Shown: positions 27,801-37,048, counted from the first letter of the stretch. The stretch: 64,000 nt of DNA from Pseudomonadota bacterium (GCA_018241725.1 JAFEDI010000138.1:174706-238705), one strand, 5' to 3'. Translations and numbers: made by a program. The notes: a model not told the origin generated them from the sequence alone.

Positions 27801-28692
27801 CGGCCAGCAGCCACTGGGCCTGGCGCAAGGCGGCAACCGGCGCCAAAGCCTTGTCCACCGGCTCTCGCACCACGATCTTCCAGCCGAGGGATGACGCCAC
27901 GGGGCTCGGCAGCAAGGCGGCAGCGGTGAAGAAACGCCCCTCCCCGCCCCACGCCACCTGGGTATAGCCCACGTCCCTGGGCAGCTCCAGCGGCACCTCG
28001 CCGGCACCGACCGCCTGGTAGGGGTACAGCACGGCGTTGCTGCGGCTGAGGACATACACCTCGACCTGATCATTTACGGCCTCCGCCGGCAGGGCCGTGG
28101 CAATGATGTGTTCGACCCAGCTCCAGTGGGAATGGCTGGCCAGAATGCCACGCCACTCGCCCCGTTCGTCATAGATCGGCGCGGCGAAGTCGATGAAGCG
28201 CAGGGGCTCGCCGGAGCGCTGCTGCGGCAGATGCTTGGCCAGCAGCAAGGCTTCGTGGATGTCGCCGATGTAGGCCCGCTTCTGGCCCTCGATGAACCAC
28301 GGGCGCTTCTGCACGTCTGCACCGGCCAGCACCCCATCCGCGGAATTGAGCACGACGCCATCGGGGCTGGCGACGCCGATCCACGCGTACTGCGGGTGGG
28401 AGTGCTTCATGCGCTCCAGCACGCCGCGCAGGTCGCCCGCCTGCAGGCTGCCGCGGGTCATCGCCGGCGACTGGGCCAGCAGGGTGATTTCCCGCGCCCG
28501 CTCCTGGATGTTGCCATCCAGCTGAACCGCGATCGCATGGGCCAGATCGCGCAGCGCAGCACCCCGTTCCCGGGTCAGTGCCGCCGTCGTGATCTGCTCC
28601 AGATAGAGGCTGTGCCCCAGCGCGACGGCCAGCGACAAGCCACCGAACAGCAGCGTCAGACGGACGCGGAAGGAATAGAGCCAGGCTGGCAT
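24898..28692 (-). CDS. Hybrid sensor histidine kinase (Cache, HAMP, PAS, HisKA, HATPase, REC, HPt)
   Basis: A 1264-residue inner-membrane sensor. An N-terminal membrane helix (residues 7-25) precedes a periplasmic Cache domain (about 40-285), a second helix (LLAVLTTLGLGGVVFLFARR), HAMP, and PAS domains (about 395-515 and 545-655). HisKA follows with His685 ([16 protein letters not shown]), HATPase ([19 protein letters not shown]), a receiver with Asp978 (LVLMDVQMPVMDG) and an HPt domain with His1129 (AHKLKGLAGNMAAK). A further C-terminal stretch resembles a degraded second HPt without the histidine. It lies 69 bp after the REC-GGDEF gene on the same strand, so the phosphorelay probably ends on that diguanylate cyclase. 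Ligand unknown. Confidence 0.94.
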   Translation of the reverse strand: MPAWLYSFRVRLTLLFGGLSLAVALGHSLYLEQITTAALTRERGAALRDLAHAIAVQLDGNIQERAREITLLAQSPAMTRGSLQAGDLRGVLERMKHSHPQYAWIGVASPDGVVLNSADGVLAGADVQKRPWFIEGQKRAYIGDIHEALLLAKHLPQQRSGEPLRFIDFAAPIYDERGEWRGILASHSHWSWVEHIIATALPAEAVNDQVEVYVLSRSNAVLYPYQAVGAGEVPLELPRDVGYTQVAWGGEGRFFTAAALLPSPVASSLGWKIVVREPVDKALAPVAALRQAQWLLAVLTTLGLGGVVFLFARRLSQPLEQLADSARRVQQGEEELLPEVRSRTTEVRHLADAVQAMTRSLLTRREALREAAAGLETRVSERTRELEDARNRFRNFIRCAPIAIGLIEDQRITMRNEQFMRLFGYTERQVRSLDDWWRQAVPDPDYQAWARARWAAAVQQGLAEQRATTPLEIRVRCLDGSERDVEVSGVSLDGVFLATFVDVSDLKHVQKDLEAANAELRVRGLESEEANRSLERQTSLLRGVIESLPFGLVVYDEQRNLVLQNRLFASLLVYPPALCGRAGVRFDDFVRFNVARGDHGEADGEQVLAGFVKAMEDAQPVVFERTQFNGVSLKIEGTPLPNGWTLLTYTDISEHREAERGLQEARQQAESANRAKSDFLANMSHEIRTPLNAIVGTVQVLARGRLDAEQRHLVSTVQTASRGLVAVINDILDFSKIEAGHFELAPEPFVLANVMSHVVDVFTASATGKRLTLRLAPLPADVHALVGDAQRLSQILHNLAGNAIKFTAVGEVVLAVGVISRDAGHVRLRFTVRDTGIGIPADKIARLFDAFMQADASTSRQFGGTGLGLAICRQLVGLMGGQIGVHSQPGEGSEFWFELPFDIAEMADVLEEPGPSGPAHARLGGLRVLVVDDSTVNQDVARRLLEFEGATVEVMDNGEAAVALLGVEPAAFDLVLMDVQMPVMDGLEATRRIRSDLGLTELPVIALTAGVLPSQRERAFAAGMSGFLTKPFELDAMVAAILRHVGDKVRRERPAPAAIAAPPAALVPCDAFPVIPGIDDVEARGRFLDDRDLFLWALRGLRDEFSDVVARLRADLAHGDREAAAQRAHKLKGLAGNMAAKAVSGLAGQLESLFRAASPADPAPLLDALESEMARLQADLAPLLDAPAELVGEAEKRRPAGLDPDALQALLTALAEQDVDALRIFDGLRSALATRVGADEVDALGQLIDSLRFAEAAARLRAYA

Positions 28693-28761
28693 GGTGCTCC
28701 GAACATTAAGGGCGAGGCATGGCCGACAACCCGTCGCACCATGATCTCAGCATAGCCTGGA

Positions 28762-29787
28762 TCAGTCACCCGATTCGATCAGGGAATCCGCATCGCAGCT
28801 CCGTCCGACGGTCCCGACCCGGTCGACGACCTGCGCCCGACCCGCGGCCTTGGCGGCGTACAAGGCTTCGTCGGCCAGGGCCAGCAGTGCTTCCGGCCCC
28901 GCCAAGCAGCGGGGCGGCTCCACACCGTCGCAGGGCAGGACCAGCGTGGCGACCCCGACACTGACGGTGACATGCGCAGCAACGGCCGACGCGGCATGCG
29001 GGATCGCCAGCGCCGCCACGCTCTGGCAGAGGCTCTCGCCGAGGCGGAAGGCGTCGGAGGCATTGGTGGCCGGCAGGAACAGCGCGAACTCCTCACCGCC
29101 GTAGCGCGCCACCAGGTCGCCGGCCCGCCGGGCGATGCCCGCCAGCACGCGGGCCACCGCGCGCAGGCAGGCGTCGCCGGCCGGATGCCCGTAAGTGTCG
29201 TTGAAGCGCTTGAAGTAATCCACGTCCACCATCAGCAGCGATAGCGGCGCATGGCTGCGCAGCGCGCGCCGCCATTCCAGCTGCAGACCGTCGTCGAAGG
29301 CGCGCCGGTTGGCGATGCCGGTCAGCGCGTCGGTGGCTGTCAGGCGGCGCAGTTCGTCGCTCTGGCGCTTGAGGGCCAGGTGGGTGCGAACCCGTGCCTG
29401 GACCACCGGCGGGTTGAGCGGCTTGGGGATGAAATCCACCGCACCGATCGTGAGGGCATGGGTCTCCGACGCGGTGTCGGTGTGAGCGGTGACGAAGATC
29501 ACCGGCACGTGAGCCAGCGCCGGATCGGCCTTGATCCGACGGCAGGTCTCGTAGCCGCCCAGACCGGGCATCTCGGCATCCAGCAGTACCAGGTCCGGCG
29601 GGTTCTGGCGGATCTGCAGCAGCGCGTCCTCGCCGCTGGTGGCGAAATGGATGCGCGCCATTCCGGTCAGCAGGCGGCTCAGGAGGCGAACCATGCTCGG
29701 GTCGTCATCGACGACCAGCAGGCGTTGCGCGGGATCAGCGGGTTCCGGGTTCAGTCCATCCACGACCAAGGTTCTCGTCTGGCTCAT
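28762..29787 (-). CDS. Response regulator diguanylate cyclase (REC-GGDEF)
   Basis: A 341-residue protein with a receiver (residues 20-140; Asp70 in LVLLDAEMPGLGGYE, Lys in VDFIPKPLNP) joined by a helix to a GGDEF domain. The active-site loop is RYGGEEFALFLPA, a functional signature, and DALTGIANRRAFDD and FKRFNDTYGHPAGDACL bind GTP and metal. No clear RxxD inhibitory site is found before GGEEF, so product feedback is uncertain. It makes cyclic di-GMP, presumably after phosphorylation by the hybrid kinase encoded 69 bp downstream. Confidence 0.94.
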   Translation of the reverse strand: MSQTRTLVVDGLNPEPADPAQRLLVVDDDPSMVRLLSRLLTGMARIHFATSGEDALLQIRQNPPDLVLLDAEMPGLGGYETCRRIKADPALAHVPVIFVTAHTDTASETHALTIGAVDFIPKPLNPPVVQARVRTHLALKRQSDELRRLTATDALTGIANRRAFDDGLQLEWRRALRSHAPLSLLMVDVDYFKRFNDTYGHPAGDACLRAVARVLAGIARRAGDLVARYGGEEFALFLPATNASDAFRLGESLCQSVAALAIPHAASAVAAHVTVSVGVATLVLPCDGVEPPRCLAGPEALLALADEALYAAKAAGRAQVVDRVGTVGRSCDADSLIESGD

Positions 29788-29873
29788 CGTCAGACATATC
29801 GTAGCGGAAGCGGGGCCTGCCGACAGTCAGGAATATCCGATGTGTCGTCCTCTGCGGCAGGCGGGCACCGACA

Positions 29874-30791
29874 CTAGACAGGTTCGCCCTGCTCGGCGTC
29901 CGGCATCACGGTGACGCGAACTTCCGGCGCCTGGGCCAGGCCGCCGAGGATCACGCCGCGCAGCGGCGACACGTCCTGGAAATCGCGCCCCCAGCCGAGG
30001 GTTACGTGGCGCAGGTCGGGCTGGATGCCGTTGGTCGGGTCGTATTCGACCCAGCCGTTGTGCGGGCACCACACCGCCACCCAGGCATGGGAGGCGTCGG
30101 CGCCGATCAGGCGCGGCTTGCCCGGCGGCGGATCGGTGAGCAGGTAGCCGGACATGTAACGGGCCGGCAAACCGGCGGAACGCAGCGCAGCGATCATCAG
30201 GTGGGCGAAGTCCTGGCACACGCCGCGCTTGCGCAGCAGGACCTCATGGACCGGGGTGTTCACCTCGGTGGCTTTGGCATCGAAGGTAAAGGTCTCGAAG
30301 ATCAGCGCCATCAGCGCCTGCGCGCCGGCGAGCACGGGCACCCCGGGCTTGAAGGCCTGGCCGGCAAAGGCCGCCAGCGCGGCGCTGCACGGAACCCGCG
30401 GCGAGGCGTACAGGTAGCGCAGTGCGTCGAGGGAGTCCGCATCGCGCGGCTCCGGGTGGTAGCGCAGGCTGTCGCGCACCGTCTCCCATGGCGGCGAATC
30501 CTCGGGGTCCGGCAATTCCCGGCTCATCACCGTGACATGGCTTTCGGCGCGCACCAGCAGACCGTCGTGGGGCGTGTCGAGGGACAGCCAGGCGACCGGG
30601 TTGCCGAAGGCGTCCTCGCCCTCGGTCAGGTGGGCCAGATCCGGTTCGACAACGATGCGCCCGGACTCGCGGCTCTGCCACGGCAGTTCGCGGGGAATCA
30701 GGTGCAGCAGGTGCTGGGCCAACGACACCGGCACGCCGCAGGGGGCGTACTCGGTTTCGTGGAGGATGGTGTAGGCGGCGGAACGGGTCAT
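29874..30791 (-). CDS. Transglutaminase-like cysteine protease family protein
   Basis: A 305-residue protein with the transglutaminase N-terminal beta domain (residues 6-90) and catalytic core: Cys in KRGVCQDFAHLMIAALRSAG, His in DASHAWVAVW, Asp in YDPTNGIQPDLRHV. No signal peptide is seen, so it is cytoplasmic. The start at 30791 (MTRSAAYTILHETEY) lies 7 bp after the ATP-grasp gene, and a longer frame is only a shadow. These proteins occur together with ATP-grasp/alpha-E and DUF2126 proteins and are thought to process a peptide or amide made by the ATP-grasp partner. The substrate is unknown. Confidence 0.92.
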   Translation of the reverse strand: MTRSAAYTILHETEYAPCGVPVSLAQHLLHLIPRELPWQSRESGRIVVEPDLAHLTEGEDAFGNPVAWLSLDTPHDGLLVRAESHVTVMSRELPDPEDSPPWETVRDSLRYHPEPRDADSLDALRYLYASPRVPCSAALAAFAGQAFKPGVPVLAGAQALMALIFETFTFDAKATEVNTPVHEVLLRKRGVCQDFAHLMIAALRSAGLPARYMSGYLLTDPPPGKPRLIGADASHAWVAVWCPHNGWVEYDPTNGIQPDLRHVTLGWGRDFQDVSPLRGVILGGLAQAPEVRVTVMPDAEQGEPV

Positions 30792-30798
30792 GGGGCCT

Positions 30799-33327
30799 TC
30801 AGGCGGCAAAGGTGGCCTGGCCGGTCTGGCCGACGTGGCTGAAGAAGCGCATCGCCAGGCGGTCGGACAAGGTGCGGCCGGCGCTGCCGAGACGGTCGAA
30901 GAGCCCGGCCAGCTGCTGGCTGGCATCGACCCGCTCGAGAGCCGGACAGACTGCCTCCAGGCGCCCCCACGGGAAGGCACGGATCGCCGCGAAGCTGGCC
31001 TCCAGCTCGGCCACGCCGAGGTCGACCTTCTCGTCGGCTTCGAAACGGGCCAGGTAATTGCTGGCCATGCGCACCTGGAAGGCCAGCGCATGGGGGTTGC
31101 CGTCGTCCGTCGTCAGCATGTGCAGCGCCGGCAACAGCTCGGGCTGGGCCCGGTAGCGGGTACGGTAGGTGATGATCGAATCGCACAATTCCAGCAAGGC
31201 CTCCACCGCCAGCTCCCGCTGCAGCGGGCCGTTGATGTCGCCATAGGCGCGCAGGAAGCGCGCCAGCGTGCGGGCCAGGTAGTCCAGGCGCTCGACGCGG
31301 CGGCCGACGATGTGCAGGCGCCAGCCGGTGTCGCGGGTCATGTTGTCCATCGCGAAGCCGGACAGGGACACGAAGGTGGTCAGCGCGCCATCGAGGAATT
31401 CGAGCAGCGCCGATACATCGGTGACCGTCGCGCGGGCGGCCTCCAGCTCAGAGGACAGGCGCTTGAGGGCGTGCCAATGATCGAGGGACAGGTGCTCGCG
31501 GGCCTGCGTGGCACACCACATGAGACGTTGCAGGTTGGCTGCCAGGCCGCTGTCGGAGCGGCGATCAAGCACTGCGCGGAACAGATCCAGCTCGGCCTTG
31601 GCGATCGGCAGGCTACCCACTCGGGATTCGATCAGGCCGGCCCCCGCCGCCAGTTCAAGCATCATCGTCAGGGCGCCGGCACGCTCCGAGCGCCGCCCCT
31701 CCGAGAGCCGCGACAAGGCCAGGCGGGCCAGACGTGCGACGGCATCGCAGCGTTCACCGTAGCGGCCGCACCAGAACAGGTTCTCGGCCAGACGCGACGA
31801 CAGGGTGCCGGTTTCCTCGATCAGATCGCCGACGCGGATGTTGTTGTTGAGCAGGCTGAAGCTGGCCACCGGACCGTCGGACAACACCCAGGTGTCCTTG
31901 CTGCTGCCGCCCTTCTGCATGGTCAGGATGCGCGTGTTGTCCACCCCGGCGACGCGCGCCAGCCCGCCGGGCAGCACGTTGTAGCCTTCCGGCGTGATCG
32001 CCGCGTAGACCCGCAGGCCCATCGAACGGGTCAGCAGCTTGCGGCGCTGGCCGCCGCCCCAGGCCGGCGCACGGGACAGCTTGACCAGTTCCTGGGCGAC
32101 GAAGGCCGAGGGTTCGGCCTCGATGCGCCGGGTGACCTCGTCGAACTGGTCCTCGGCGAGCTGGTCGCCGAAGATGACCTCGTTGCCACCGCCTGGAAAG
32201 GTCGGCTTGATGACCAGGCTGCGCAGGTTCTCCAGCACCTCCTTGCGGGCCGGCTCCTCGCCGCACCACCAGGTGGCCACCGACGGCATGGCAATCTCCT
32301 CACCGAGCAGGTGGCGGCAGATGCCCGGCAGGAAGCCCGGCAGCGCCGCCGATTCGAGCAGGCCACTACCCAGCGCGTTGGCCACCAGCACACGGCCGGC
32401 GCGCACCGCACCGAGCAGGCCGGGCACGCCGAGGGCCGAGTCGGCACGAAGCTCGACCGGATCGCAGAAATCGTCGTCGAGGCGGCGCAGGATCGCATGC
32501 ACGCGCTTGAGGCCGGACACGGTCTTCAGGAAGACCGTATCGTTGCGCACTGTCAGATCCTGCCCCTCGACCAGCGGGAAACCCATGTTGCGGGCCAGGT
32601 AGACGTGCTCGAAATAGGTTTCGTTGAACGGCCCCGGCGTGAGTAGTACCGTCAGCGGCGGCTCGCCGTCGGTCGGTGCCTGGTTCGCCAGACTGCGCTG
32701 CAGGCCACGGAAGAAGCCCGACAGGCTGCGCACCTGCATGTCGCGGAACAGGTCAGGGAAGGCCCGCGACACCAGCTGGCGGTTCTCCAGCGCGTAGCCG
32801 GCGCCGGACGGGCTCTGGGTACGGTCGGCGATGACCCACCAGCGGCCGTCCGGCGAGCGGGCCAGATCGGCAGCATAGAGGTGCAGGTAGGCGCCGCCGG
32901 GCGGTTTGAGGCCGGAGCACGGCCACAGGAAGCCCTTGTGGCCATACACCAGCTCCGGCGGCAGCAGGCCCTCGGACAAGGTGGTCTGGGCGCCGTAGAG
33001 GTCGCCGAGCAGCGCGTTGAGCAGGCGCGCCCGCTGCGTGATCGCCGCCGAGATGCCGCGCCACTCGTCGGCGGGCAGGATCAGCGGCAGCAGGTCCACC
33101 GACCACGGGCGGTCGGTGCCGCGAGGATCGGCATAGACGTTGTAGGTGACACCGTTCTGCTGGATGCCGCGGGAGAGCTGGGCAGCACGCAGCTTCAGGG
33201 TGTCGGCACTGGATTCGTCGATGTGATCGAGGAATTCCTGCCAGTGCGGGCGCACGCCATCTTCACCGAACAGCTCGTCGTAGCTGTCGGGTCGATAGGG
33301 GTAATGGGCAAGGATGGAGCTGGACAT
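30799..33327 (-). CDS. Circularly permuted ATP-grasp / alpha-E fusion protein
   Basis: An 842-residue fusion. Residues 1-480 form a circularly permuted type-2 ATP-grasp domain (DUF404/DUF407 type: ILPADEWRGISAAITQRARLL; LVEGQDLTVRNDTVFLKT; VIKPTFPGGGNEVIFGDQL), expected to join an amine to a carboxylate using ATP. Residues 510-830 are the helical alpha-E domain (LSSRLAENLFWCGRYGERCDA, FLDGALTTFVSLSGFAMDNMTR, RDTGWRLHIVGRRVERLDYLA). In many bacteria these are two genes; the fusion is common in proteobacteria. It is co-oriented with the transglutaminase and DUF2126 genes. Confidence 0.92.
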   Translation of the reverse strand: MSSSILAHYPYRPDSYDELFGEDGVRPHWQEFLDHIDESSADTLKLRAAQLSRGIQQNGVTYNVYADPRGTDRPWSVDLLPLILPADEWRGISAAITQRARLLNALLGDLYGAQTTLSEGLLPPELVYGHKGFLWPCSGLKPPGGAYLHLYAADLARSPDGRWWVIADRTQSPSGAGYALENRQLVSRAFPDLFRDMQVRSLSGFFRGLQRSLANQAPTDGEPPLTVLLTPGPFNETYFEHVYLARNMGFPLVEGQDLTVRNDTVFLKTVSGLKRVHAILRRLDDDFCDPVELRADSALGVPGLLGAVRAGRVLVANALGSGLLESAALPGFLPGICRHLLGEEIAMPSVATWWCGEEPARKEVLENLRSLVIKPTFPGGGNEVIFGDQLAEDQFDEVTRRIEAEPSAFVAQELVKLSRAPAWGGGQRRKLLTRSMGLRVYAAITPEGYNVLPGGLARVAGVDNTRILTMQKGGSSKDTWVLSDGPVASFSLLNNNIRVGDLIEETGTLSSRLAENLFWCGRYGERCDAVARLARLALSRLSEGRRSERAGALTMMLELAAGAGLIESRVGSLPIAKAELDLFRAVLDRRSDSGLAANLQRLMWCATQAREHLSLDHWHALKRLSSELEAARATVTDVSALLEFLDGALTTFVSLSGFAMDNMTRDTGWRLHIVGRRVERLDYLARTLARFLRAYGDINGPLQRELAVEALLELCDSIITYRTRYRAQPELLPALHMLTTDDGNPHALAFQVRMASNYLARFEADEKVDLGVAELEASFAAIRAFPWGRLEAVCPALERVDASQQLAGLFDRLGSAGRTLSDRLAMRFFSHVGQTGQATFAA

Positions 33328-33414
33328 CTTGCGAAACTAGCACACACCGACCGGACCTCCGTGCTACGGACGGCACGGAAGTTGTTGATTTTGGTAAAGC
33401 GGGCAGGGGCCACA

Positions 33415-33440
33415 GTGGGAGCGAACGAGTTCGCCCCCAC
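33415..33440. terminator. REP-like palindrome between the DUF2126 and ATP-grasp genes
   Basis: GTGGGAGCGAAC (33415-33426) pairs with GTTCGCCCCCAC (33429-33440) with one mismatch and a tiny loop. No T-run follows. The same core recurs at 50199-50224, suggesting a dispersed element rather than a private terminator. Confidence 0.5.
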
Positions 33441-33475
33441 GTTTGAATCCCCCCGAAGAGACCGGGAAGCCGCCG

Positions 33476-36400
33476 TCAGCGCCGCAGATCAAGCGTGAAG
33501 GGGAACTCCTTCTCCACCGGCGAGACCTGCACCGCCGGTTCGCCCGGCGTGTGGCCCATGCGGAAGAAACGCGCCAGGCGGCGGCTCTCCGCCTCGAAGG
33601 CGTTGATCGGGAAGGTCTCGAAGCTGCGCCCACCCGGGTGCGAGACGTGGTACTGGCAGCCGCCGAGGGAGCGGCCGGTCCAGGTATCCACCAGATCGAA
33701 GACCAGCGGCGCGTGGGACGGGATGGTCGGGTGCAGGCAGGACGGCGGCTGCCAGGCCCGGTAGCGCACGCCGGCGACGTGCTCGCCGACGGTGCCGGTG
33801 GGCTGCAGCGGGATCGTGCGGCCATTCACCGCCAGCAGGAAGCGGTCGTCGGACATGCCGGAAACCTTCACCTGCAGGCGCTCGACGGACGAATCGACGA
33901 AACGCACGGTGCCGCCGATGGCGCCCTCCTCGCCCATCACGTGCCAGGGTTCGAGGGCGCCACGCAGCTCCACGTCAATGCCGCGCACCGCGAAGTCGCC
34001 GATCTTCGGGAAGCGGAATTCCAGATGTGGCGCGAACCACTCCGGCTTGAAGCCGAGGCCGTGGTCCTGCATGTCCTCCATCACGTCGTTGAAGTCCTGC
34101 TCGACGAAGTGCGGCAGCAGGAAGCGGTCATGCAGCTCGGTACCCCAGCGCACCAGCCGCTGCGGCTGGTAGGGGGTTTCCCAGAAGCGCGCCAGCAGGC
34201 CGCGCAGCAGCAATTGCTGGGCCAGCGACATGCGCGCGTGGGGTGGCATCTCGAAGGCACGCAGTTCGAGCAGACCGAGGCGGCCGGTGGGGCCATCCGG
34301 CGAGTACAGCTTGTCGATGCAGAACTCGGAACGGTGGGTGTTGCCTGTTACGTCGATGAGCAGGTTGCGCAGCAGGCGGTCGATCAGCCACGGCGGCACC
34401 TCCTCGCCGGCCTTCGGGAACTGGCGGAAGGCGGTCTCGATTTCATACACCGAGTCGTTGCGCGCCTCATCGATGCGCGGCGCCTGACTGGTCGGGCCGA
34501 TGAACAGGCCGGAGAACAGGTAGGACAGGCTCGGGTGGTTGTGCCAGTACGAGATCAGACTGCGCAGCAGGTCCGGCCGGCGCAGGAAGGGCGAGTCGGA
34601 CGGGGTGGCGCCGCCGAGCACGAAGTGGTTGCCGCCGCCGGTGCCGGTGTGGCGGCCGTCCACCATGAACTTCTCGGTGGTCAGGCGCGAGTAGTGGGCC
34701 GCCTCGTAGAGGTGGGTGGTGCGGTCCACCAGCTCTTCCCAGTTGCTGGCCGGATGGATGTTCACCTCGATCACGCCGGGGTCGGGGGTGATGCGGAAGT
34801 GGGTCAGGCGCGGGTCGGACGGCGGCTCGTAGCCCTCGATGACGACCGGCGTGCCGAGTGCCTCGGCGGTCGCCTCCACGGCGGCGACCAGCTCCAGGTA
34901 CTTCTCCAGGCTCGACAGCGGCGGCATGAAAATGTGCATCGTGCCGTTGCGCGGCTCGGCGCACATGGCGGTGCGGACGATCCAGTCGGCGGACTTGAAC
35001 GGCTCCGGCTTACGGTCGGTGGGGCTGAGCTTCTCGGCGTCGCGGGCGGCCTTCAGCGCGGCGGCGGTGCGCGCCGCGGCGGACGAACCGAAACCGGCCT
35101 CGCCATCCTTCAGCGCATTGAGCACGGCGGTCTGGCCGCCCGGCAGCTGGCGGCGGATCGCGGCGTACTCGGGCAGCGGCGGGAAAACCTGGTGGTGGTC
35201 CGGCGGATTGACGTAAGGGTAGTCGCCCTTGGCCACCCACGGCTGGGAGTCCAGCGGCAGGCGGTAACCCACCGGCGAATCGCCGGGGATCAGGTAGCAG
35301 CGCTCTTCGCGCAGGAACCACGGCCCGGTCTGCCAGTCGCCCGTGTAGCTGTTGAGGCTGACCGGCAGCACGTAGCCGACCGCGTTGGGCAGGCCGTGCT
35401 CGTAGACGCGGCGGATGCGGTCGCGCTCCAGCGGGTCGTCGAGGCGGGCGTCGAAGGGGTCCACGTTGCCCGGCAGGCGGCGCTCCCGCCACAGGTAGTA
35501 GAAGGCATCCTCGTAGGCCGGGAAGACCCGTCGCGGGTCCAGTGCCAGCCGTTCGGCAATGCCGGCCAGGAAAGCGTTGGCCTGGGCGGCATCCACCTCG
35601 CCCGGCGCGGAGGCGTCGGCGATCAGGTCCGGGTTGGTCCACACCGGCTGGCCGTCCTTGCGCCAGAAGCAGGTCAGCGACCAGCGCGGCAGCTGCTCGC
35701 CCGGATACCACTTGCCCTGGCCGAAGTGGGCCAGGCCGTGGGGGCCATATTTCTCACGCAGGCGGTGATAGAGGTCTTCGGCACGGACGCGCTTGGTCGG
35801 GCCCATCGCCTCGGTATTCCACTCGGCGCCGTCCGGATCGTCGATCGACACGAAGGTCGGCTCGCCGCCCATCGTCAGGCGCATGTCGTTGGCGTCGAGA
35901 TCGGCGTCGATGAGATGGCCGAGGGCTTCGATCTCGGCCCACTGCTCCTCGGTGTAGGGCTTGGTGACCCGCGGCGCTTCCTTCACGCGGGTGACCTTCA
36001 TGAGGTGCTCGAACTCGCACTCGCACTCGTCGATGAGGCCGGAGATCGGCGCTGCCGACGACGGATCGGGGGACGCGGCCAGCGGGATGTGGCCTTCCCC
36101 GGCGAACAGGCCGGAGGTCGGGTCGAGGCCGACCCAGCCGGCGCCCGGCAGGTAGACCTCGGTCCACGCGTGCAGGTCGGTGAAGTCCACCTCGGTGCCC
36201 GACGGACCGTCGAGGGATTTGACGTCGGCCTTCAGCTGGATCAGGTAGCCGGACACGAAGCGCGCCGCCAGGCCCAGGTGGCGCAGCAGCTGGACCAGCA
36301 ACCAGGCCGAGTCGCGGCACGAGCCGGTGCGCTTGGCGAGCGTCTCTTCCGGCGTTTGCACGCCCGGCTCCATGCGGATCACGTAGCCGATGTGCTGTTG

Positions 36401-36856
36401 CAGGTCGGCATTGAGCTTGACCAGGAAGTCCACCACCCGGGTCTTGTCGCGGGAGATGCCGTCCAGGTACGTCTTGAATTCGGGGGTGAGTTCTTCCTTC
36501 AGGCGGTACGGGGCCAGTTCGTGGCTGAGGGCACCGGCGTATTCGAACGGGAAGTTCTCGGCCTCAGGCTCCAGGAAGAAGTCGAAGGGATTGATCACCG
36601 ACATCTCGGCGACCAGGTCCACCTCCACGCTGAACTCGGTGACCTTCTCCGGGAAGACCAGGCGCGCCAGGTAGTTGGACTGCGGGTCCTGCTGCCAATT
36701 GATGAAATGGGGCTTGGGCAGCACACGCAGGGAGTAGGACAGGATGCGCGTGCGGCTGTGGGGGGCGGGCCGCAGACGGACGACTTGCGGGCCGAGGTTG
36801 ATCGGCCGGTCGTACTTGTAGGAGGTCAGGTGATTCAGGGCGACATGGATGGTCAC
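33476..36856 (-). CDS. DUF2126 transglutaminase family protein
   Basis: A 1126-residue protein. Residues 1-290 are a transglutaminase-like domain (N-terminal beta domain TIHVALNHLTSYKYDRPINL; catalytic Cys in KRTGSCRDSAWLLVQLLRHL; His in DLHAWTEVY; Asp in GLDPTSGLFAGEG). The remaining 800 residues are the DUF2126 domain (ADLDANDMRLTMGGEPTFVS, GGGNHFVLGGATPSDSPF, HRSEFCIDKLYSPDGPTG, LELRAFEMPPHARM), a glutamine-synthetase-like amidoligase fold according to published analysis as I recall it. It is the first gene of the minus-strand cluster with ATP-grasp/alpha-E and transglutaminase genes. Confidence 0.92.
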   Translation of the reverse strand: MTIHVALNHLTSYKYDRPINLGPQVVRLRPAPHSRTRILSYSLRVLPKPHFINWQQDPQSNYLARLVFPEKVTEFSVEVDLVAEMSVINPFDFFLEPEAENFPFEYAGALSHELAPYRLKEELTPEFKTYLDGISRDKTRVVDFLVKLNADLQQHIGYVIRMEPGVQTPEETLAKRTGSCRDSAWLLVQLLRHLGLAARFVSGYLIQLKADVKSLDGPSGTEVDFTDLHAWTEVYLPGAGWVGLDPTSGLFAGEGHIPLAASPDPSSAAPISGLIDECECEFEHLMKVTRVKEAPRVTKPYTEEQWAEIEALGHLIDADLDANDMRLTMGGEPTFVSIDDPDGAEWNTEAMGPTKRVRAEDLYHRLREKYGPHGLAHFGQGKWYPGEQLPRWSLTCFWRKDGQPVWTNPDLIADASAPGEVDAAQANAFLAGIAERLALDPRRVFPAYEDAFYYLWRERRLPGNVDPFDARLDDPLERDRIRRVYEHGLPNAVGYVLPVSLNSYTGDWQTGPWFLREERCYLIPGDSPVGYRLPLDSQPWVAKGDYPYVNPPDHHQVFPPLPEYAAIRRQLPGGQTAVLNALKDGEAGFGSSAAARTAAALKAARDAEKLSPTDRKPEPFKSADWIVRTAMCAEPRNGTMHIFMPPLSSLEKYLELVAAVEATAEALGTPVVIEGYEPPSDPRLTHFRITPDPGVIEVNIHPASNWEELVDRTTHLYEAAHYSRLTTEKFMVDGRHTGTGGGNHFVLGGATPSDSPFLRRPDLLRSLISYWHNHPSLSYLFSGLFIGPTSQAPRIDEARNDSVYEIETAFRQFPKAGEEVPPWLIDRLLRNLLIDVTGNTHRSEFCIDKLYSPDGPTGRLGLLELRAFEMPPHARMSLAQQLLLRGLLARFWETPYQPQRLVRWGTELHDRFLLPHFVEQDFNDVMEDMQDHGLGFKPEWFAPHLEFRFPKIGDFAVRGIDVELRGALEPWHVMGEEGAIGGTVRFVDSSVERLQVKVSGMSDDRFLLAVNGRTIPLQPTGTVGEHVAGVRYRAWQPPSCLHPTIPSHAPLVFDLVDTWTGRSLGGCQYHVSHPGGRSFETFPINAFEAESRRLARFFRMGHTPGEPAVQVSPVEKEFPFTLDLRR

Positions 36857-37048
36857 GGGATACTCCGTTCTTGGGGCGCGGTTTGCAGACTAGTTGTCTG
36901 AGTTAGCAAGCTTCACGCCAAGCGGTTTACGCCGCTCCTGTTGCGTGGATGTTGCGATCCTGCATCAAACCAAGGCTTTTGGAGTATCAAAACGGGGATG
37001 GGACGTGCCGACCCGGCGACAGCCCACCGTGCACGCACCAGAATGGAC

